NCBI RefSeq assembly: GCF_014640295.1
Contig: NZ_BMGR01000006.1
Span: 1-64,000 of the forward strand
DNA length: 64,000 bases
Source of the DNA: Paenibacillus abyssi
GTDB taxonomy: Bacteria; Bacillota; Bacilli; Paenibacillales; Paenibacillaceae
Direction of reading: 5' to 3'
A program made the translations under genes and the position numbers. The notes below the pieces were generated by a model. That model was given only the letters and a program-made list of their open reading frames with translations. It ran no database searches and was not told the origin of the DNA. Positions 1 to 9,021 of this stretch are shown here, one piece after another (positions within the stretch are counted from its first letter, which is position 1; each line of letters opens with the position of its first letter).

Positions 1-144
1 CTCTCTCAATGTATTTGAGGGACGGTACCTTCTTTGTTTAAAGGACTTTTTCAGTGGCCTCCCCCTAACTCATCATTTTTCGCGCCGCTTATTGTTGTTT
101 GCAAAAATCCACTCCTCCTTTACTCCTTTGTTATTGACGGGGGA
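1..144. other. Window edge, no gene supported
   Basis: I see no gene, RNA or repeat that I can support here. An open frame on the plus strand runs from base 34 into the small frame listed next, but its first part is hydrophobic and has no ribosome site. It could be the decayed end of a gene lying to the left of the window. Confidence 0.3.
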
Positions 145-345
145 ATGACGCAGGCTGAATTTGAAAGCGATTACAAAATCCGTGCAACGGGCTTACCCAT
201 CCGGTCCTTGAACAGCTGGGAAGCCGCTTTCTCAGACAAGCCTAAATGGTCAGCCGGCATCGTTAGGGACATTGCCGAATCCCCGTGGATTAAAGCTTCT
301 TTGTTCCTTTTATCTGGCATAGGGCTTCAAAATCTAAGATCGTAA
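145..345 (+). CDS. Hypothetical 66-residue protein or gene remnant
   Basis: Not recognised. The frame starts at an ATG preceded by a GGGGGA run at close distance and ends at TAA 343-345. The residues look coding-like (mixed charged and aromatic, Trp-rich middle, no low complexity), but there is no domain I know. It could equally be the 3' end of a disrupted gene, because the same frame stays open upstream to base 34. It is not clearly linked to the lipoprotein gene 127 bases downstream. Confidence 0.25.
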   Translation: MTQAEFESDYKIRATGLPIRSLNSWEAAFSDKPKWSAGIVRDIAESPWIKASLFLLSGIGLQNLRS

Positions 346-471
346 TGATCATAACTGGACCAAGTTCACATAGTTGACATGTTAAGTAGCCCGATCGAGT
401 CATTTCAATTCCTGCATCTCCCCTTATAATTCAATTCAAGCGATAACATTTCAAAGCTAAAGGAGAAAGCA

Positions 472-1272
472 ATGAACAAGAAGCAGCTTACACGTTACAG
501 CATATTATTAACCCTTATCATGATTCCTCTAGCCTTGTCGGCCTGCGGTATTAGCAAAGCCAGCAATGCGGGCCTGGGCATGGGTTGGGTGCACGAGACA
601 CCGGTGGAGCCCCATGCCGGTGAATGGAAAGCAATGGAGATGGAGGACGGAAAATCTTTTTCCGTTGATGCTCCGCCAGCCAATGATTCCGAAATTACAA
701 AAGCAGAATTAGAAGAATTACACGAAATGGCAGCCAACCGGACGGCTGAAGATATCGAGCTCATCAACCATTGGGCCAGCGGAATTGTCAGCCCAAATTC
801 CCACTGGTTTGCCATTACTGAAGAAATGATCAAGAAGTACAAACTGACGCCGCCGGCCGCGGCAAGAGTCCATGCTGCAGTCGCTAACGCAATCTATACG
901 GCGTCGACAGCTGTGTACGAAGCAAAGTATCATTATCTTCGTCCAAGGCCAACCGATCTTGATCCGACATTGGAGCTGCCGGAGGGCTTTAAAGTGCCTC
1001 CGCATCCATCGTATCCTTCCGGACACTCCGCCACAGCGGAGGCTGCAAGCACAATGCTGTCTTATATTTTTCCGCACGAGTCGGCAGCCTTTGAGAAAAT
1101 GTCCTCGGATGCCAGCATCTCCAGAATGAAAGCGGGCATCCATTTTAGAAGCGATATCGATGCCGGCAATAAATTAGGGCAAGAGGTGGCTAATGACATT
1201 ATTGAAAAAATGAAAGACGATAACGCTCCTCTGCAATACATGGAAATGAGCCACGGACCCGCCGGCCATTAG
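472..1272 (+). CDS. Lipoprotein PAP2-family phosphatase (vanadium haloperoxidase-like)
   Basis: A 266-residue exported lipoprotein: a hydrophobic signal ends in a lipobox L-S-A-C with the lipidated cysteine at residue 25. The catalytic core has the three PAP2/haloperoxidase motifs in order: K152 with R157-P158, then PSGHS at 182-186, then S217-R218 with H224 and D228. In this superfamily these residues bind phosphate or vanadate and transfer it through the histidine. The enzyme should face the cell surface and act on a phosphate monoester or lipid phosphate; haloperoxidase activity cannot be excluded from sequence. AAAGGAGAAAGC precedes the ATG. It is monocistronic and ends at a strong hairpin shared with the convergent globin gene. 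The family call is firm, the substrate unknown. Confidence 0.88.
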   Translation: MNKKQLTRYSILLTLIMIPLALSACGISKASNAGLGMGWVHETPVEPHAGEWKAMEMEDGKSFSVDAPPANDSEITKAELEELHEMAANRTAEDIELINHWASGIVSPNSHWFAITEEMIKKYKLTPPAAARVHAAVANAIYTASTAVYEAKYHYLRPRPTDLDPTLELPEGFKVPPHPSYPSGHSATAEAASTMLSYIFPHESAAFEKMSSDASISRMKAGIHFRSDIDAGNKLGQEVANDIIEKMKDDNAPLQYMEMSHGPAGH

Positions 1273-1273
1273 A

Positions 1274-1313
1274 AATAAAGGTGGAGGTTGATCGCCCAAC
1301 CCCCACCTTTATT
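1274..1313. terminator. Bidirectional terminator between convergent genes
   Basis: Two 17-base arms (1274-1290 and 1297-1313) pair with one mismatch around a 6-base loop. The arms begin and end in A/T runs, so the hairpin can end transcription of both the phosphatase gene and the globin gene. Confidence 0.85.
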
Positions 1314-1315
1314 GT

Positions 1316-1681
1316 TTATTTATAGAGGATATCATCTTTTAATGAAGCGACATGCATTAAAACCTGTTCAATATCAGCTTCATTCACGCCAAAATGCGCA
1401 AGCGCGTCATGAAGGTGCCCGGCAATCGCGTTAAAGTGAACGGGCTGCAGATTCATTCCTTCATGCGCCTTTGCCATCGACAGGCCGGAATACTGATTTG
1501 GCCCTCCTAATGCAAAGCTGATAAATTTAGCCTGATGCTTTCGCTGCTTTTCCATATCTGTATGTTTAAAGAAATGATTGACGGTTTCATCGGCCAGGAT
1601 TAAGTCATAAAAATAATCAACCACTTTGCTTATGGCTTGCTCCCCGCCGATTTTTTCATACAACGTTTCCGCTTTTTCCAT
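1316..1681 (-). CDS. Group 1 truncated hemoglobin
   Basis: A 121-residue single-domain globin of the 2-on-2 family. The N-terminal LYEKIGG motif, the YFYD helix-B segment (residues 23-26) with candidate distal Tyr, and H82 in the PVHF motif (proximal heme ligand) followed by an AGHL helix are typical of the TrHbN group. It binds heme in the cytoplasm; relatives handle O2 or NO. The ATG at 1681 is chosen because a GGGAGGG site lies 7-8 bases upstream; an earlier in-frame ATG at 1699 would overlap that site. It stands alone, convergent with the PAP2 gene. Confidence 0.9.
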   Translation of the reverse strand: MEKAETLYEKIGGEQAISKVVDYFYDLILADETVNHFFKHTDMEKQRKHQAKFISFALGGPNQYSGLSMAKAHEGMNLQPVHFNAIAGHLHDALAHFGVNEADIEQVLMHVASLKDDILYK

Positions 1682-1797
1682 ACAAATTCCCTCCCTCATC
1701 GTATCTAATTAATATTTCCCTAAATAACACCATCTAATCGCAAACTTAATAAGAAAAGGAAGCGCCCACGGCACTTCCCTTATCTTTTTCCATCTAT

Positions 1798-2328
1798 TTA
1801 CGGTTGTATAATCAGACGGCTTAATTTCGCCTGTCCCCAGGGCGCAACCTTGATCGCAACCTGCATATTCTCCCGCTGCTCCTCCAGCGCTTTCCCCGTG
1901 CCCTCGGGAACATAGTAACGTTCAAATCCATAGGTGAGTTCGATGTTTCCATCCCAGGCATATTCCACGCGGGCCTTCAGCACAACGTCCTCCGTTCCGG
2001 CATCCGGGCGTTCGTCGTAAATGCCTGCCGCTTCATATAACTCCGGATGCTCTGTTGATGGGCGAAGCAGCACATAGGCGCGCTGACCGCGCTCCGGCTG
2101 TGCGGCGCCGCCATGCCACATTTCATCCGGCAGCCGGCTGATTTCGTAGTTCAAGATGACATAATCGCCATAGAACAAATCGCGCGGATCCACCGGGGCC
2201 GTCTCCAATCGGATCTCTTTGCCATACCAATCTACGGCAATGTAGGAGAAGGCCAGACCGAGCAGCACGATGACTTGCAGGAGTACGAGACCGACTAGTA
2301 GCTTAAGGCGTTTACTTGAATTACGCAT
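1798..2328 (-). CDS. GDYXXLXY-domain membrane-anchored protein
   Basis: A 176-residue protein with one N-terminal membrane helix (about residues 9-31) and an extracytoplasmic domain carrying the family signature G-D-Y-V-I-L-N-Y at about 54-61, preceded by PVDPRDLF. Function is not known for the family. Its start overlaps the 3' end of the upstream DUF2157 gene by 8 bases, so the two are translationally coupled. The same partnership recurs in other Firmicutes and proteobacteria, where the two domains may form one membrane complex (inference). Confidence 0.85.
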   Translation of the reverse strand: MRNSSKRLKLLVGLVLLQVIVLLGLAFSYIAVDWYGKEIRLETAPVDPRDLFYGDYVILNYEISRLPDEMWHGGAAQPERGQRAYVLLRPSTEHPELYEAAGIYDERPDAGTEDVVLKARVEYAWDGNIELTYGFERYYVPEGTGKALEEQRENMQVAIKVAPWGQAKLSRLIIQP

Positions 2329-3547
2329 GAGTTTCTCCCCCGTTCTCTTTGAGGAATCTTCTGCGGCGGCGATTCAAGTACCAGCTCAGCAGGAGCAGGA
2401 TCACTCCGCCGACCAGGAAGAATAGCGATTTATCCATAAATGCCCAAGCCAGCCGGGTGTAAGCCAGCAGAATCGCGAACAGAAAAAGCACGGTCCCAAG
2501 ATTGATTTTGAAGCGCCACTGCTCCGCATAACCATTCCAAAGCACAAATAGCGAGAACGTGCACAGCGCCAGCAGGTAGAGCAATCCGGCTCCGCCCTCG
2601 ATAAAAAACCAAGGCAGCAGCAGCACCCATTCCGTAGAAGTGTTTAAGCGACGATTGCGCCATTTGCCAAGCAGCGATATCACAAGCAAAACGGCAGTTA
2701 TAATCAGAAATGCGGCAGACTGCGGAAGCTCTTCACGACTGAAGCCGATGGGATTGATCTCACTTGCGAACATGACCATAAAACTGCCGAACAGATACAC
2801 CGCCGTAAGAGCGCTGCTTTGCAGCGGGTAAGAGGTATTCCGCTCATGCACCCAATCCCCCGCCGCATAGATGACAAGCGCCGGTATTAAGAACCATACG
2901 ATATTCCAATTCTGCTCCGCGACAAGCATGATCGATTGCAGCAGTAAGCTGACGCCCAGCAGCCAGGCGAGCCATGCATGGCGGTTAACGATCCAGAAAG
3001 CGCCGAGCCCGATTATCAGAATAGACAGCGCCGCCACGCTGAACGTGCCTGCTGAGAACAAGCTGTAGATCTGCGCCACATTTAATATGCCAGCAGTAAG
3101 TATAAAGATAAATGTAGAACGGTATAGGAAGGTAAGCAAAACGCCTGCTATCCCCCATAGGATGAAAGCCGTCGTCTGCATATTCAGCAAATGAAACATT
3201 TGAACGATCAGAAACATCGCTGCGCCAAAGCTCATCAGGCCGATTCCGGCCAATGCAAGTCCCAGCTTCTTATCCCCGCGACGGTAAAACCGCTCACCGC
3301 CGGCATAAAAGACTGACATTACAATAATTAGAATGACGAGTCTCCACAGATCGTGGATCTCCTGCCAATTGGCAGCGACGAAGGTTAAGATGCCCAGCCC
3401 GACAAGCAGACTTCCAAGAATCGGAAGAATGCCTGCGGCATGCTTTTTCTCATCATACAGCGACAGCAGCCTTTCCGCTTGAACTGCGCTAATAATTTCT
3501 TTATCCACCCAGCCGGGAGCCTCTCGCTCCAACCATTTTCGAGACAT
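2321..3547 (-). CDS. DUF2157 polytopic membrane protein
   Basis: A 408-residue protein. The first about 40 residues are soluble and helical (WLEREAPGWVDKEII..), followed by roughly ten to eleven hydrophobic segments and a basic Arg-rich tail. The N-terminal layout and a glycine-rich first helix (GILPILGSLLVGLGIL) match DUF2157. Function unknown. The ATG at 3547 has AGAGGTG six bases upstream; two earlier start-like codons sit inside or against that site. It is the first gene of a two-gene operon with the GDYXXLXY protein. Confidence 0.85.
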   Translation of the reverse strand: MSRKWLEREAPGWVDKEIISAVQAERLLSLYDEKKHAAGILPILGSLLVGLGILTFVAANWQEIHDLWRLVILIIVMSVFYAGGERFYRRGDKKLGLALAGIGLMSFGAAMFLIVQMFHLLNMQTTAFILWGIAGVLLTFLYRSTFIFILTAGILNVAQIYSLFSAGTFSVAALSILIIGLGAFWIVNRHAWLAWLLGVSLLLQSIMLVAEQNWNIVWFLIPALVIYAAGDWVHERNTSYPLQSSALTAVYLFGSFMVMFASEINPIGFSREELPQSAAFLIITAVLLVISLLGKWRNRRLNTSTEWVLLLPWFFIEGGAGLLYLLALCTFSLFVLWNGYAEQWRFKINLGTVLFLFAILLAYTRLAWAFMDKSLFFLVGGVILLLLSWYLNRRRRRFLKENGGETHA

Positions 3548-3707
3548 CTCCATCACCTCTTACCCTTAGTATAGCGGGGATTATCCAAAATCATAGTACC
3601 AAGATTTTATGGTACCCTTGATGGATCAGGCTATCAAACCATGTGGTATGTCCATAATTGATATTAGAATTCGAAAACTTACACATTCCGGCTATTATGT
3701 TAAAAAG

Positions 3708-3736
3708 GCTGATGCCGCTACAGCAGCGGCATCAGC
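3708..3736 (-). terminator. Terminator of the first carbohydrate locus
   Basis: A perfect 12-bp stem (3708-3719 with 3725-3736) with a 5-base loop. Read on the minus strand it is followed by CCTTTTT, so it ends the operon whose last gene stops at 3777. A short T run on the plus side gives it some bidirectional character. Confidence 0.85.
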
Positions 3737-3776
3737 TTTTCTACAAAGGGCTATTTGTTATCTGCTCTTGCATGTC

Positions 3777-4913
3777 CTACAGCTGAACCCATCTTCTTTC
3801 CTGATGGCTTAGTAATATGGCCTCATTAAGCTGGACGATTTGATGTCCGTCAGAGAAATTCGCATACGTTCCGCTGCGTTTTTTGTGGTCGATATTTTCG
3901 TAAAAGTCCATGCACAGGTTTTTCAGGCCGTCCGGCCAGCCCTCCTGATGCCCGCCGGGATAGTGTGACATCGCCGCCGAACGAGGAGACAGGATCTCCG
4001 GGTCCTTCATCAGTACTTCGTTGGCTTGGCAGCGTTTGCCGATCCACAGCTGATTCGGCTGCTCCTGGTCCCAGGCGATTGCCGAACGCTCCGCCGCCAC
4101 TTCAAAGTACAACCGGTTTTTCCTACCTGCCGCCACCTGCGATACGGTAAACACACCCTGCACTCCGTCTTCAAAATGGATTAATACGCTGCCATAGTCT
4201 TCGGTCGATATGCTGATCTCTTCCGTTTCCCCGCTTGCGGCTGAAGCAAATGTCGCTGTGGTGACCTTCGGCTTCTTACGCGTAGGATGAACCGTTTTCA
4301 GATCGGCACACACCTCGACTATTTTTTTATTCAGTACATGCTGAATCGTATCACACCAGTGTGAGCCGATATCGGCGATGGCGCGGGACAGGCCGTTCTG
4401 CGCCGGATCAAGCCGCCAGCTGTAATCCGTATCAAACAACAGCCAATCCTGCATATAGCAGCCCTGAACGTGCATTACCCTGCCATTGGTTTCGGCCTGG
4501 ATCATTTCTTTGGCTTCAGCTACCATCGGATAATGCCGATAGTTAAAGCAGACGCCGTGGCTGACTCCTTGGCGCTTAGCTATCTTCGCAAGTTCACTGG
4601 ATTCCGCGGCATTCGTTGCAAGCGGCTTCTCGGACAATACATGTTTTCCCGCAAGCAGCGCTTGCTTATTAATTTCATAATGCAGCGAATTCGGCGTACA
4701 GTTGTGCACCGCATCAATCGCCGGGTCTGCGATCAATGCTTCGGAAGAGTCATATACATGCGGAATGTTCATTTTCTCGGCATAATCGTTTCCTTTGCTT
4801 CTTGAGCTGGCAGCTACGCCCCATACAATGACACCGGGAATTCGCCGCAGCGCCTCAATGTGAGACGTTGCCGCGAATCCAGTTCCAATTATCCCTACTT
4901 TTATTGTGTTCAT
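3777..4913 (-). CDS. Gfo/Idh/MocA-family NAD-dependent sugar/polyol dehydrogenase
   Basis: A 378-residue cytoplasmic oxidoreductase. The Rossmann motif V-G-I-I-G-T-G-F-A-A is at the N terminus, the family E-K-P motif (SEKPLATN) carries the conserved lysine, and DIGSHWCDTIQH supplies the catalytic-region Asp/His. Relatives oxidise a ring hydroxyl of inositols, glucosides or amino sugars with NAD(P). The ATG at 4913 has GGAGGG four bases upstream. It is the last gene of the locus, after the isomerase at 4945-5778, and is closely similar in layout to the gene at 19873-21027 (same TDYxWRL and HYPGGHxEGW segments). Substrate unknown. Confidence 0.9.
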   Translation of the reverse strand: MNTIKVGIIGTGFAATSHIEALRRIPGVIVWGVAASSRSKGNDYAEKMNIPHVYDSSEALIADPAIDAVHNCTPNSLHYEINKQALLAGKHVLSEKPLATNAAESSELAKIAKRQGVSHGVCFNYRHYPMVAEAKEMIQAETNGRVMHVQGCYMQDWLLFDTDYSWRLDPAQNGLSRAIADIGSHWCDTIQHVLNKKIVEVCADLKTVHPTRKKPKVTTATFASAASGETEEISISTEDYGSVLIHFEDGVQGVFTVSQVAAGRKNRLYFEVAAERSAIAWDQEQPNQLWIGKRCQANEVLMKDPEILSPRSAAMSHYPGGHQEGWPDGLKNLCMDFYENIDHKKRSGTYANFSDGHQIVQLNEAILLSHQERRWVQL

Positions 4914-4944
4914 ACGTCCCTCCATTGCTGCTCGTCATTAACGT

Positions 4945-5778
4945 TCAGACTAACTCAGCAACAATCTCTTTGATATGCCTGATCGACTGATCCGTAAAAT
5001 GATCAAACAGATCGTCGGCTTCCTCCCGTTGACTGGCCGCATAAGGATAAGCTACCGGCGGCAGAAATTCCATCGTGATAGAACCTTTATACCCCATTTC
5101 CTGAAGGGTTTGAAACACTTCCCTGAAATTTGTCATCCCTAATCCGGCCGCTTCCCTCGTATTATCGGCAATATGGACATGCATAAGATAAGGCGCTATG
5201 TTAAGCAGCGTCTCCCGATGGTTTCGCTCCTCGATATTCATATGGAACAAGTCGGCCATCAGGCCTACACTTTCCCGATCCACCTGCTCTGCAAGCTTCC
5301 TGGCAACCTCCAGCTTGTTGACCAGATGCGTTTCAAATCGGTTCAATGCTTCAATCGCGAGCTTGATGTTTTTCCCGGAAGCATAATCCCCGGCTTCGCG
5401 AAGGCTTTGGACCGCATGGTCCCAAGCTTCCTCCGTTGTCGTATCCGGAGCGCCTTTTCCGACCGGGGAAGGGACGACGATGACAACCGATGCCCCCAAC
5501 TGAACGGCCATATCCACGCAAGCCTTTACATAATGGATTGCACCCTGTCTGGTTTCACTGCTCGCGCTGGAGAGATCCCGCTCCGCTGTATAAATGCCGC
5601 AGATCGAGGTGCATTCCATGCCATAACGGCCCATCAATTCCTGAATCGCTGACAGATCCATAGTGTAAGGCTCACCGGCCAATTCAACTCCGTCATATCC
5701 GAAGCGCTTCAGCCGGTTCAAGCTGGTCTCCACATCCTCTTTTCCAAAGATCCACTGTGTTGCGCTGTATTTATACAT
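4945..5778 (-). CDS. Sugar phosphate isomerase/epimerase-like TIM barrel
   Basis: A 277-residue AP-endonuclease-2/xylose-isomerase-like barrel. Metal-site segments are present: AIEALNRFETHL, LMADLFHMNIEE (Asp/His), HVHIADNTR and a C-terminal SITMEFLPP glutamate. Relatives include IolE, IolI, ketose 3-epimerases and C-glycoside deglycosidase subunits. The ATG at 5778 is preceded by TAGGAGG at 6 bases. It begins 10 bases after the permease stop, so is part of the operon. It resembles the barrel at 10073-10903 (shared TERDL and EALNR/EPWNR segments), suggesting either a duplicated pair or two subunits of one enzyme. Confidence 0.88.
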   Translation of the reverse strand: MYKYSATQWIFGKEDVETSLNRLKRFGYDGVELAGEPYTMDLSAIQELMGRYGMECTSICGIYTAERDLSSASSETRQGAIHYVKACVDMAVQLGASVVIVVPSPVGKGAPDTTTEEAWDHAVQSLREAGDYASGKNIKLAIEALNRFETHLVNKLEVARKLAEQVDRESVGLMADLFHMNIEERNHRETLLNIAPYLMHVHIADNTREAAGLGMTNFREVFQTLQEMGYKGSITMEFLPPVAYPYAASQREEADDLFDHFTDQSIRHIKEIVAELV

Positions 5779-5788
5779 CGTCATCCTC

Positions 5789-6619
5789 CTATCCTTTAAC
5801 TGCGCCCATTGTAAGTCCACTGACCATTTTGCGCTGCAGTATAATGGTAATGATTGCGATTGGCAGAACAATCATCGTGCCGGCAGCAGCGATTTGTCCC
5901 CATAGTACGCTTACAGGGGTTGCATATTCATTCAAGCCGACCGGAGCGGTTCTAACCGTTGGGCCGGACAATATATTCGCAAATAAGAATTCATTCCAGG
6001 CAAAGATAAAGGACAGCAAACCTGCTGATACCAGACCTGGTCCGATAATCGGAAACACAACTCTGAAGAAAGCCGTAAACCGATTGCATCCGTCAACGAG
6101 CGCGGATTCTTCAATTTCACCGGGAATATCCTTGAAAAAGCCATACAACAGCCATGTTGCGAGCGGCAGGTTCATAAAGGTATACATCAGGATCAAAGAA
6201 GTGTAAGAATCCAGTAAGCCTACATTTGAAAACAAAAGGTAAATAGGCAGAATCGAAACAATCGGCGGAACAATCCGCAGCGTCAAAATCCAAGTCAAAA
6301 CATGATTAGCGCCTTTCAGCTTATATCTCGCAAACGGATAAGCAATTCCGCTTCCAAGCATCACCGCCAGCACCGTCGACAGAGCGGATACATACAAGCT
6401 GTTCAAAAGGTACTTCAGAAAATCCCTCTCGATCAATACCGTTTGATAATTATCAAACGTAACCGCAAACGTCCACTTCGGCACGGTCGTAAACGCGTCG
6501 ATCTGGTTTTTAAGTGAAGTAAGCAGCATCCATAATACGGGGAACATAAAAAAGATCAATGCGATAATGACGATCGTATGGTTCGTTATACGTAACGATA
6601 CTGGTTTTCTTCCGATCAT
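5789..6619 (-). CDS. CUT1 carbohydrate ABC transporter permease (MalG type)
   Basis: A 276-residue inner-membrane permease with about six hydrophobic helices and the ATPase-docking loop EESALVDGCNRFTAFFRVVFPI (EAA loop) near residue 190. The ATG overlaps the stop of the preceding permease as ATGA (6616-6619), so the two are translationally coupled. No ATPase gene is in this operon; CUT1 importers of Gram-positives often use a shared MsmX-type ATPase encoded elsewhere, which I infer here. Confidence 0.92.
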   Translation of the reverse strand: MIGRKPVSLRITNHTIVIIALIFFMFPVLWMLLTSLKNQIDAFTTVPKWTFAVTFDNYQTVLIERDFLKYLLNSLYVSALSTVLAVMLGSGIAYPFARYKLKGANHVLTWILTLRIVPPIVSILPIYLLFSNVGLLDSYTSLILMYTFMNLPLATWLLYGFFKDIPGEIEESALVDGCNRFTAFFRVVFPIIGPGLVSAGLLSFIFAWNEFLFANILSGPTVRTAPVGLNEYATPVSVLWGQIAAAGTMIVLPIAIITIILQRKMVSGLTMGAVKG

Positions 6620-7500
6620 TTTTTGCCCCCCATTTCAAACACATCAACTTTTTTCAAGACAAACGTTAACAAGCTGACAATTATAATCAGCAGGACCACA
6701 CAGACAGCGGCTCCATAGCCAAACTCCAAGAACTTGAAACCATTATCATAGACCATCCAGCTTAACGTAGATGTCGTGTTGATCGGTCCGCCTTTGGTCA
6801 TCATGTAGATCGTGTCATAAATACGGAAGGCGTCGATCGTTCTGAGAAGCAAAGCGATCGTAATAATCCGTGAAAGCTGCGGAATCGTCACATAAATGAA
6901 AGTCTGCCATGCGGAGGCGCCGTCAATCATCGCCGCTTCATACGGCTCATCCGGAATTCCTTTTAGCCCTGCCAGCAGAATAATCATCATAAACGGCGTC
7001 CACTGCCACACATCGGTGAAGATCAGGGCCGGCAGCGCCAGAACTGGATCGGACAGCCATGCCGTGCGGGAAAAGCCCAGTGATTCAACAAAGTAATTCA
7101 GTACGCCATACTGCTCATTCATCATGAAGCGGAACATTAACCCGACTACAGTAGGTGCCATCGCAATTGGGAGCAGCATCGCAGATTGATAGAGGCGCTG
7201 GCCCCAGCCAAGCTGATTCAATACGACAGCCAAGCCTAAACCGAGCGCGAACTCGAGAATTACCGAGCTGCTTACAAATATTGCGGTTATTTTCAACGCA
7301 TTCCAGAAGTGATGTTCAGAGAACAAGCGAACATAGTTATCGAAGCCGACAAATGGCTTATCCAAAGAAATTGGACTGTATTCTTGGAAGCTTATTTTCA
7401 AAAGGAATAGAAACGGGTAGATGGAAAATAACAAAAGCAGTATGATACCTGGAGCCATCACGAGATAGGGCCCGCTTCGTTGTAATCTAAAATTTTTCAT
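6616..7500 (-). CDS. CUT1 carbohydrate ABC transporter permease (MalF/UgpA type)
   Basis: A 294-residue permease with six predicted membrane segments. The EAA loop reads EAAMIDGASAWQTFIYVTIPQL near residue 190. The ATG at 7500 has GGGAGGG six bases upstream; a TTG two codons earlier is less likely. It pairs with the MalG-type permease with which it overlaps, forming the membrane channel for the sugar delivered by the lipoprotein encoded at 7588-9000. Confidence 0.92.
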   Translation of the reverse strand: MKNFRLQRSGPYLVMAPGIILLLLFSIYPFLFLLKISFQEYSPISLDKPFVGFDNYVRLFSEHHFWNALKITAIFVSSSVILEFALGLGLAVVLNQLGWGQRLYQSAMLLPIAMAPTVVGLMFRFMMNEQYGVLNYFVESLGFSRTAWLSDPVLALPALIFTDVWQWTPFMMIILLAGLKGIPDEPYEAAMIDGASAWQTFIYVTIPQLSRIITIALLLRTIDAFRIYDTIYMMTKGGPINTTSTLSWMVYDNGFKFLEFGYGAAVCVVLLIIIVSLLTFVLKKVDVFEMGGKK

Positions 7501-7587
7501 GGTCAACCCTCCCGCTCAAGCCTAACGATTATAAAACATTTGAGGGGGAAGGGAGCATAAGCAGTTCCCCCTCAATCCTTAAACCTA

Positions 7588-9000
7588 TTAGCGCTGCAGC
7601 ATTTTATTAACGGCTTCGTCTGCTTGCTTCATCGCTTCTTCAACTGACATTTGCTTAAATTGAGCTGCGCTCAAATATTCGGATACGGTGCTTTCCCACT
7701 TCTCTTCCTGAGGGAAGAACGGTCTGGCTTTCGTAATTTTCATTGCTTCTTCGAGTGCTTCGTAACGGCGGAAGCGTTTCACGTCTGTACCTTCGATCAG
7801 CATATCGGTCAACGCCGGATCAGCATAGGATTCTTCACGAACCGGATCTCCGCCGCCCATTTGCGCTTGGCGCAGGTCATTTTCTTTGCTTTCAAGCCAA
7901 GTCATGAATTTGAACGCTTCTTCTTGCTGCTTGGAAGTTGTCGGAATAACGATCGACCAGCCCGCCAGATGCGGCACAGATTCTTTCATAGCCGGAGTTT
8001 GCGCAAAGTCCCATTTGCCTACTGTCTTCGATGTCGCAGGATCGTCTACCTCAAAAGCCGACCAGGACCAGTGCAGCGCCATGGCAAGCTTGCCTTGGGA
8101 TGCGTCAGAAGCTACCTCTGCGAAGGTGTAGTCATTGATGCCTGGAGGCGAATATTGAAGCAGGTCAACCCATGTTTGCGTTGCTTCAATTGCTTCCGGT
8201 GTCGACAAGGAAGAAGTCATATTGTTCCAGTCGATAACATCGGCTCCGTTGGAGTACAGGAACGTAAGCCAGGTATGAACGTTACCGAAGCCTTTGGTTG
8301 CTTGCGCTGCCCATCCGTAGAGCTTCTCCCCGTTATATTCCTTGCCGTTGAAGAACTCTGCGGCATCACGGAACTGATCCATCGTTTGCGGTGGAACCAG
8401 ATCATAGCCGTACTTCGCTTTGAATTCCGCTTTGATCGTTTCATCTGCGAACAGATCGGAACGGTACCACAGCAAATGCGGGTGAATCGTTTGCGGCAGG
8501 CCGTAAATCGGGCCGCCTTCGCCGAACGAACCGTTCTGTCCGTTCCACTGCGTTAACGCCAAGGCTCTTGGCAAATATTTCGATGTGTCGATGTTATGCT
8601 CTTTGATCAAGTCGTCCAGCTGCAGCAGGCTGCCTGTGGACGCAAATTCAGGAATCCAGTTGTAGTCGACGTTAAAGAGGTCATAATTCGCTTGACCGGC
8701 AATCGATAAGGCCAATTTTTGATAGATGACATCGCGTCCGACTAGCTCAATGTTCACTTTAACGCCTGTTTCTTGCTCGTATTCCTTCGCCAGCTCTTGC
8801 GTTGCCTGACCCCAAGTCGCACCAAGGAATACACCGTTAAGCGTCACTTGCTCCCCGGAACCTGTCGTTTCGGAGCCTGTGCCTGTGTTGGAATCGCCTT
8901 CATTTGCCGGCTGATTGCTTGAGTTGGAAGAACATGCGCTCAAGAACAGCAGGCCGCAAAGCAGTAGCAGAAATGACATTCTTGTTAATCTTTTTCTCAT
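7588..9000 (-). CDS. Extracellular carbohydrate-binding lipoprotein of the CUT1 importer
   Basis: A 470-residue solute-binding protein. The signal ends in L-S-A-C with lipidated Cys23, followed by a Ser/Asn/Gly-rich linker. The mature part has the long two-lobed layout of family 1 sugar receptors (MalE/UgpB class). It would capture an oligosaccharide or modified sugar outside the membrane and pass it to the two permeases. GGGGGG lies 8 bases before the ATG. It lies between the alcohol dehydrogenase and permease genes of the same operon. Confidence 0.92.
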   Translation of the reverse strand: MRKRLTRMSFLLLLCGLLFLSACSSNSSNQPANEGDSNTGTGSETTGSGEQVTLNGVFLGATWGQATQELAKEYEQETGVKVNIELVGRDVIYQKLALSIAGQANYDLFNVDYNWIPEFASTGSLLQLDDLIKEHNIDTSKYLPRALALTQWNGQNGSFGEGGPIYGLPQTIHPHLLWYRSDLFADETIKAEFKAKYGYDLVPPQTMDQFRDAAEFFNGKEYNGEKLYGWAAQATKGFGNVHTWLTFLYSNGADVIDWNNMTSSLSTPEAIEATQTWVDLLQYSPPGINDYTFAEVASDASQGKLAMALHWSWSAFEVDDPATSKTVGKWDFAQTPAMKESVPHLAGWSIVIPTTSKQQEEAFKFMTWLESKENDLRQAQMGGGDPVREESYADPALTDMLIEGTDVKRFRRYEALEEAMKITKARPFFPQEEKWESTVSEYLSAAQFKQMSVEEAMKQADEAVNKMLQR

Positions 9001-9021
9001 CGATAGTACCCCCCTGATTGA

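Noticed and set aside
3609-3812. Open plus-strand frame of 67 codons after the DUF2157 gene
   Set aside because: It spans the terminator at 3708-3736 and runs into the 3' end of the opposite-strand dehydrogenase gene; no ribosome site and no coding character.
7651-8556. Long plus-strand frame (about 300 codons) opposite the sugar-binding lipoprotein gene
   Set aside because: Antisense shadow of a gene with clear signal peptide and family features; composition (Cys/Arg/Phe-rich) is not protein-like.
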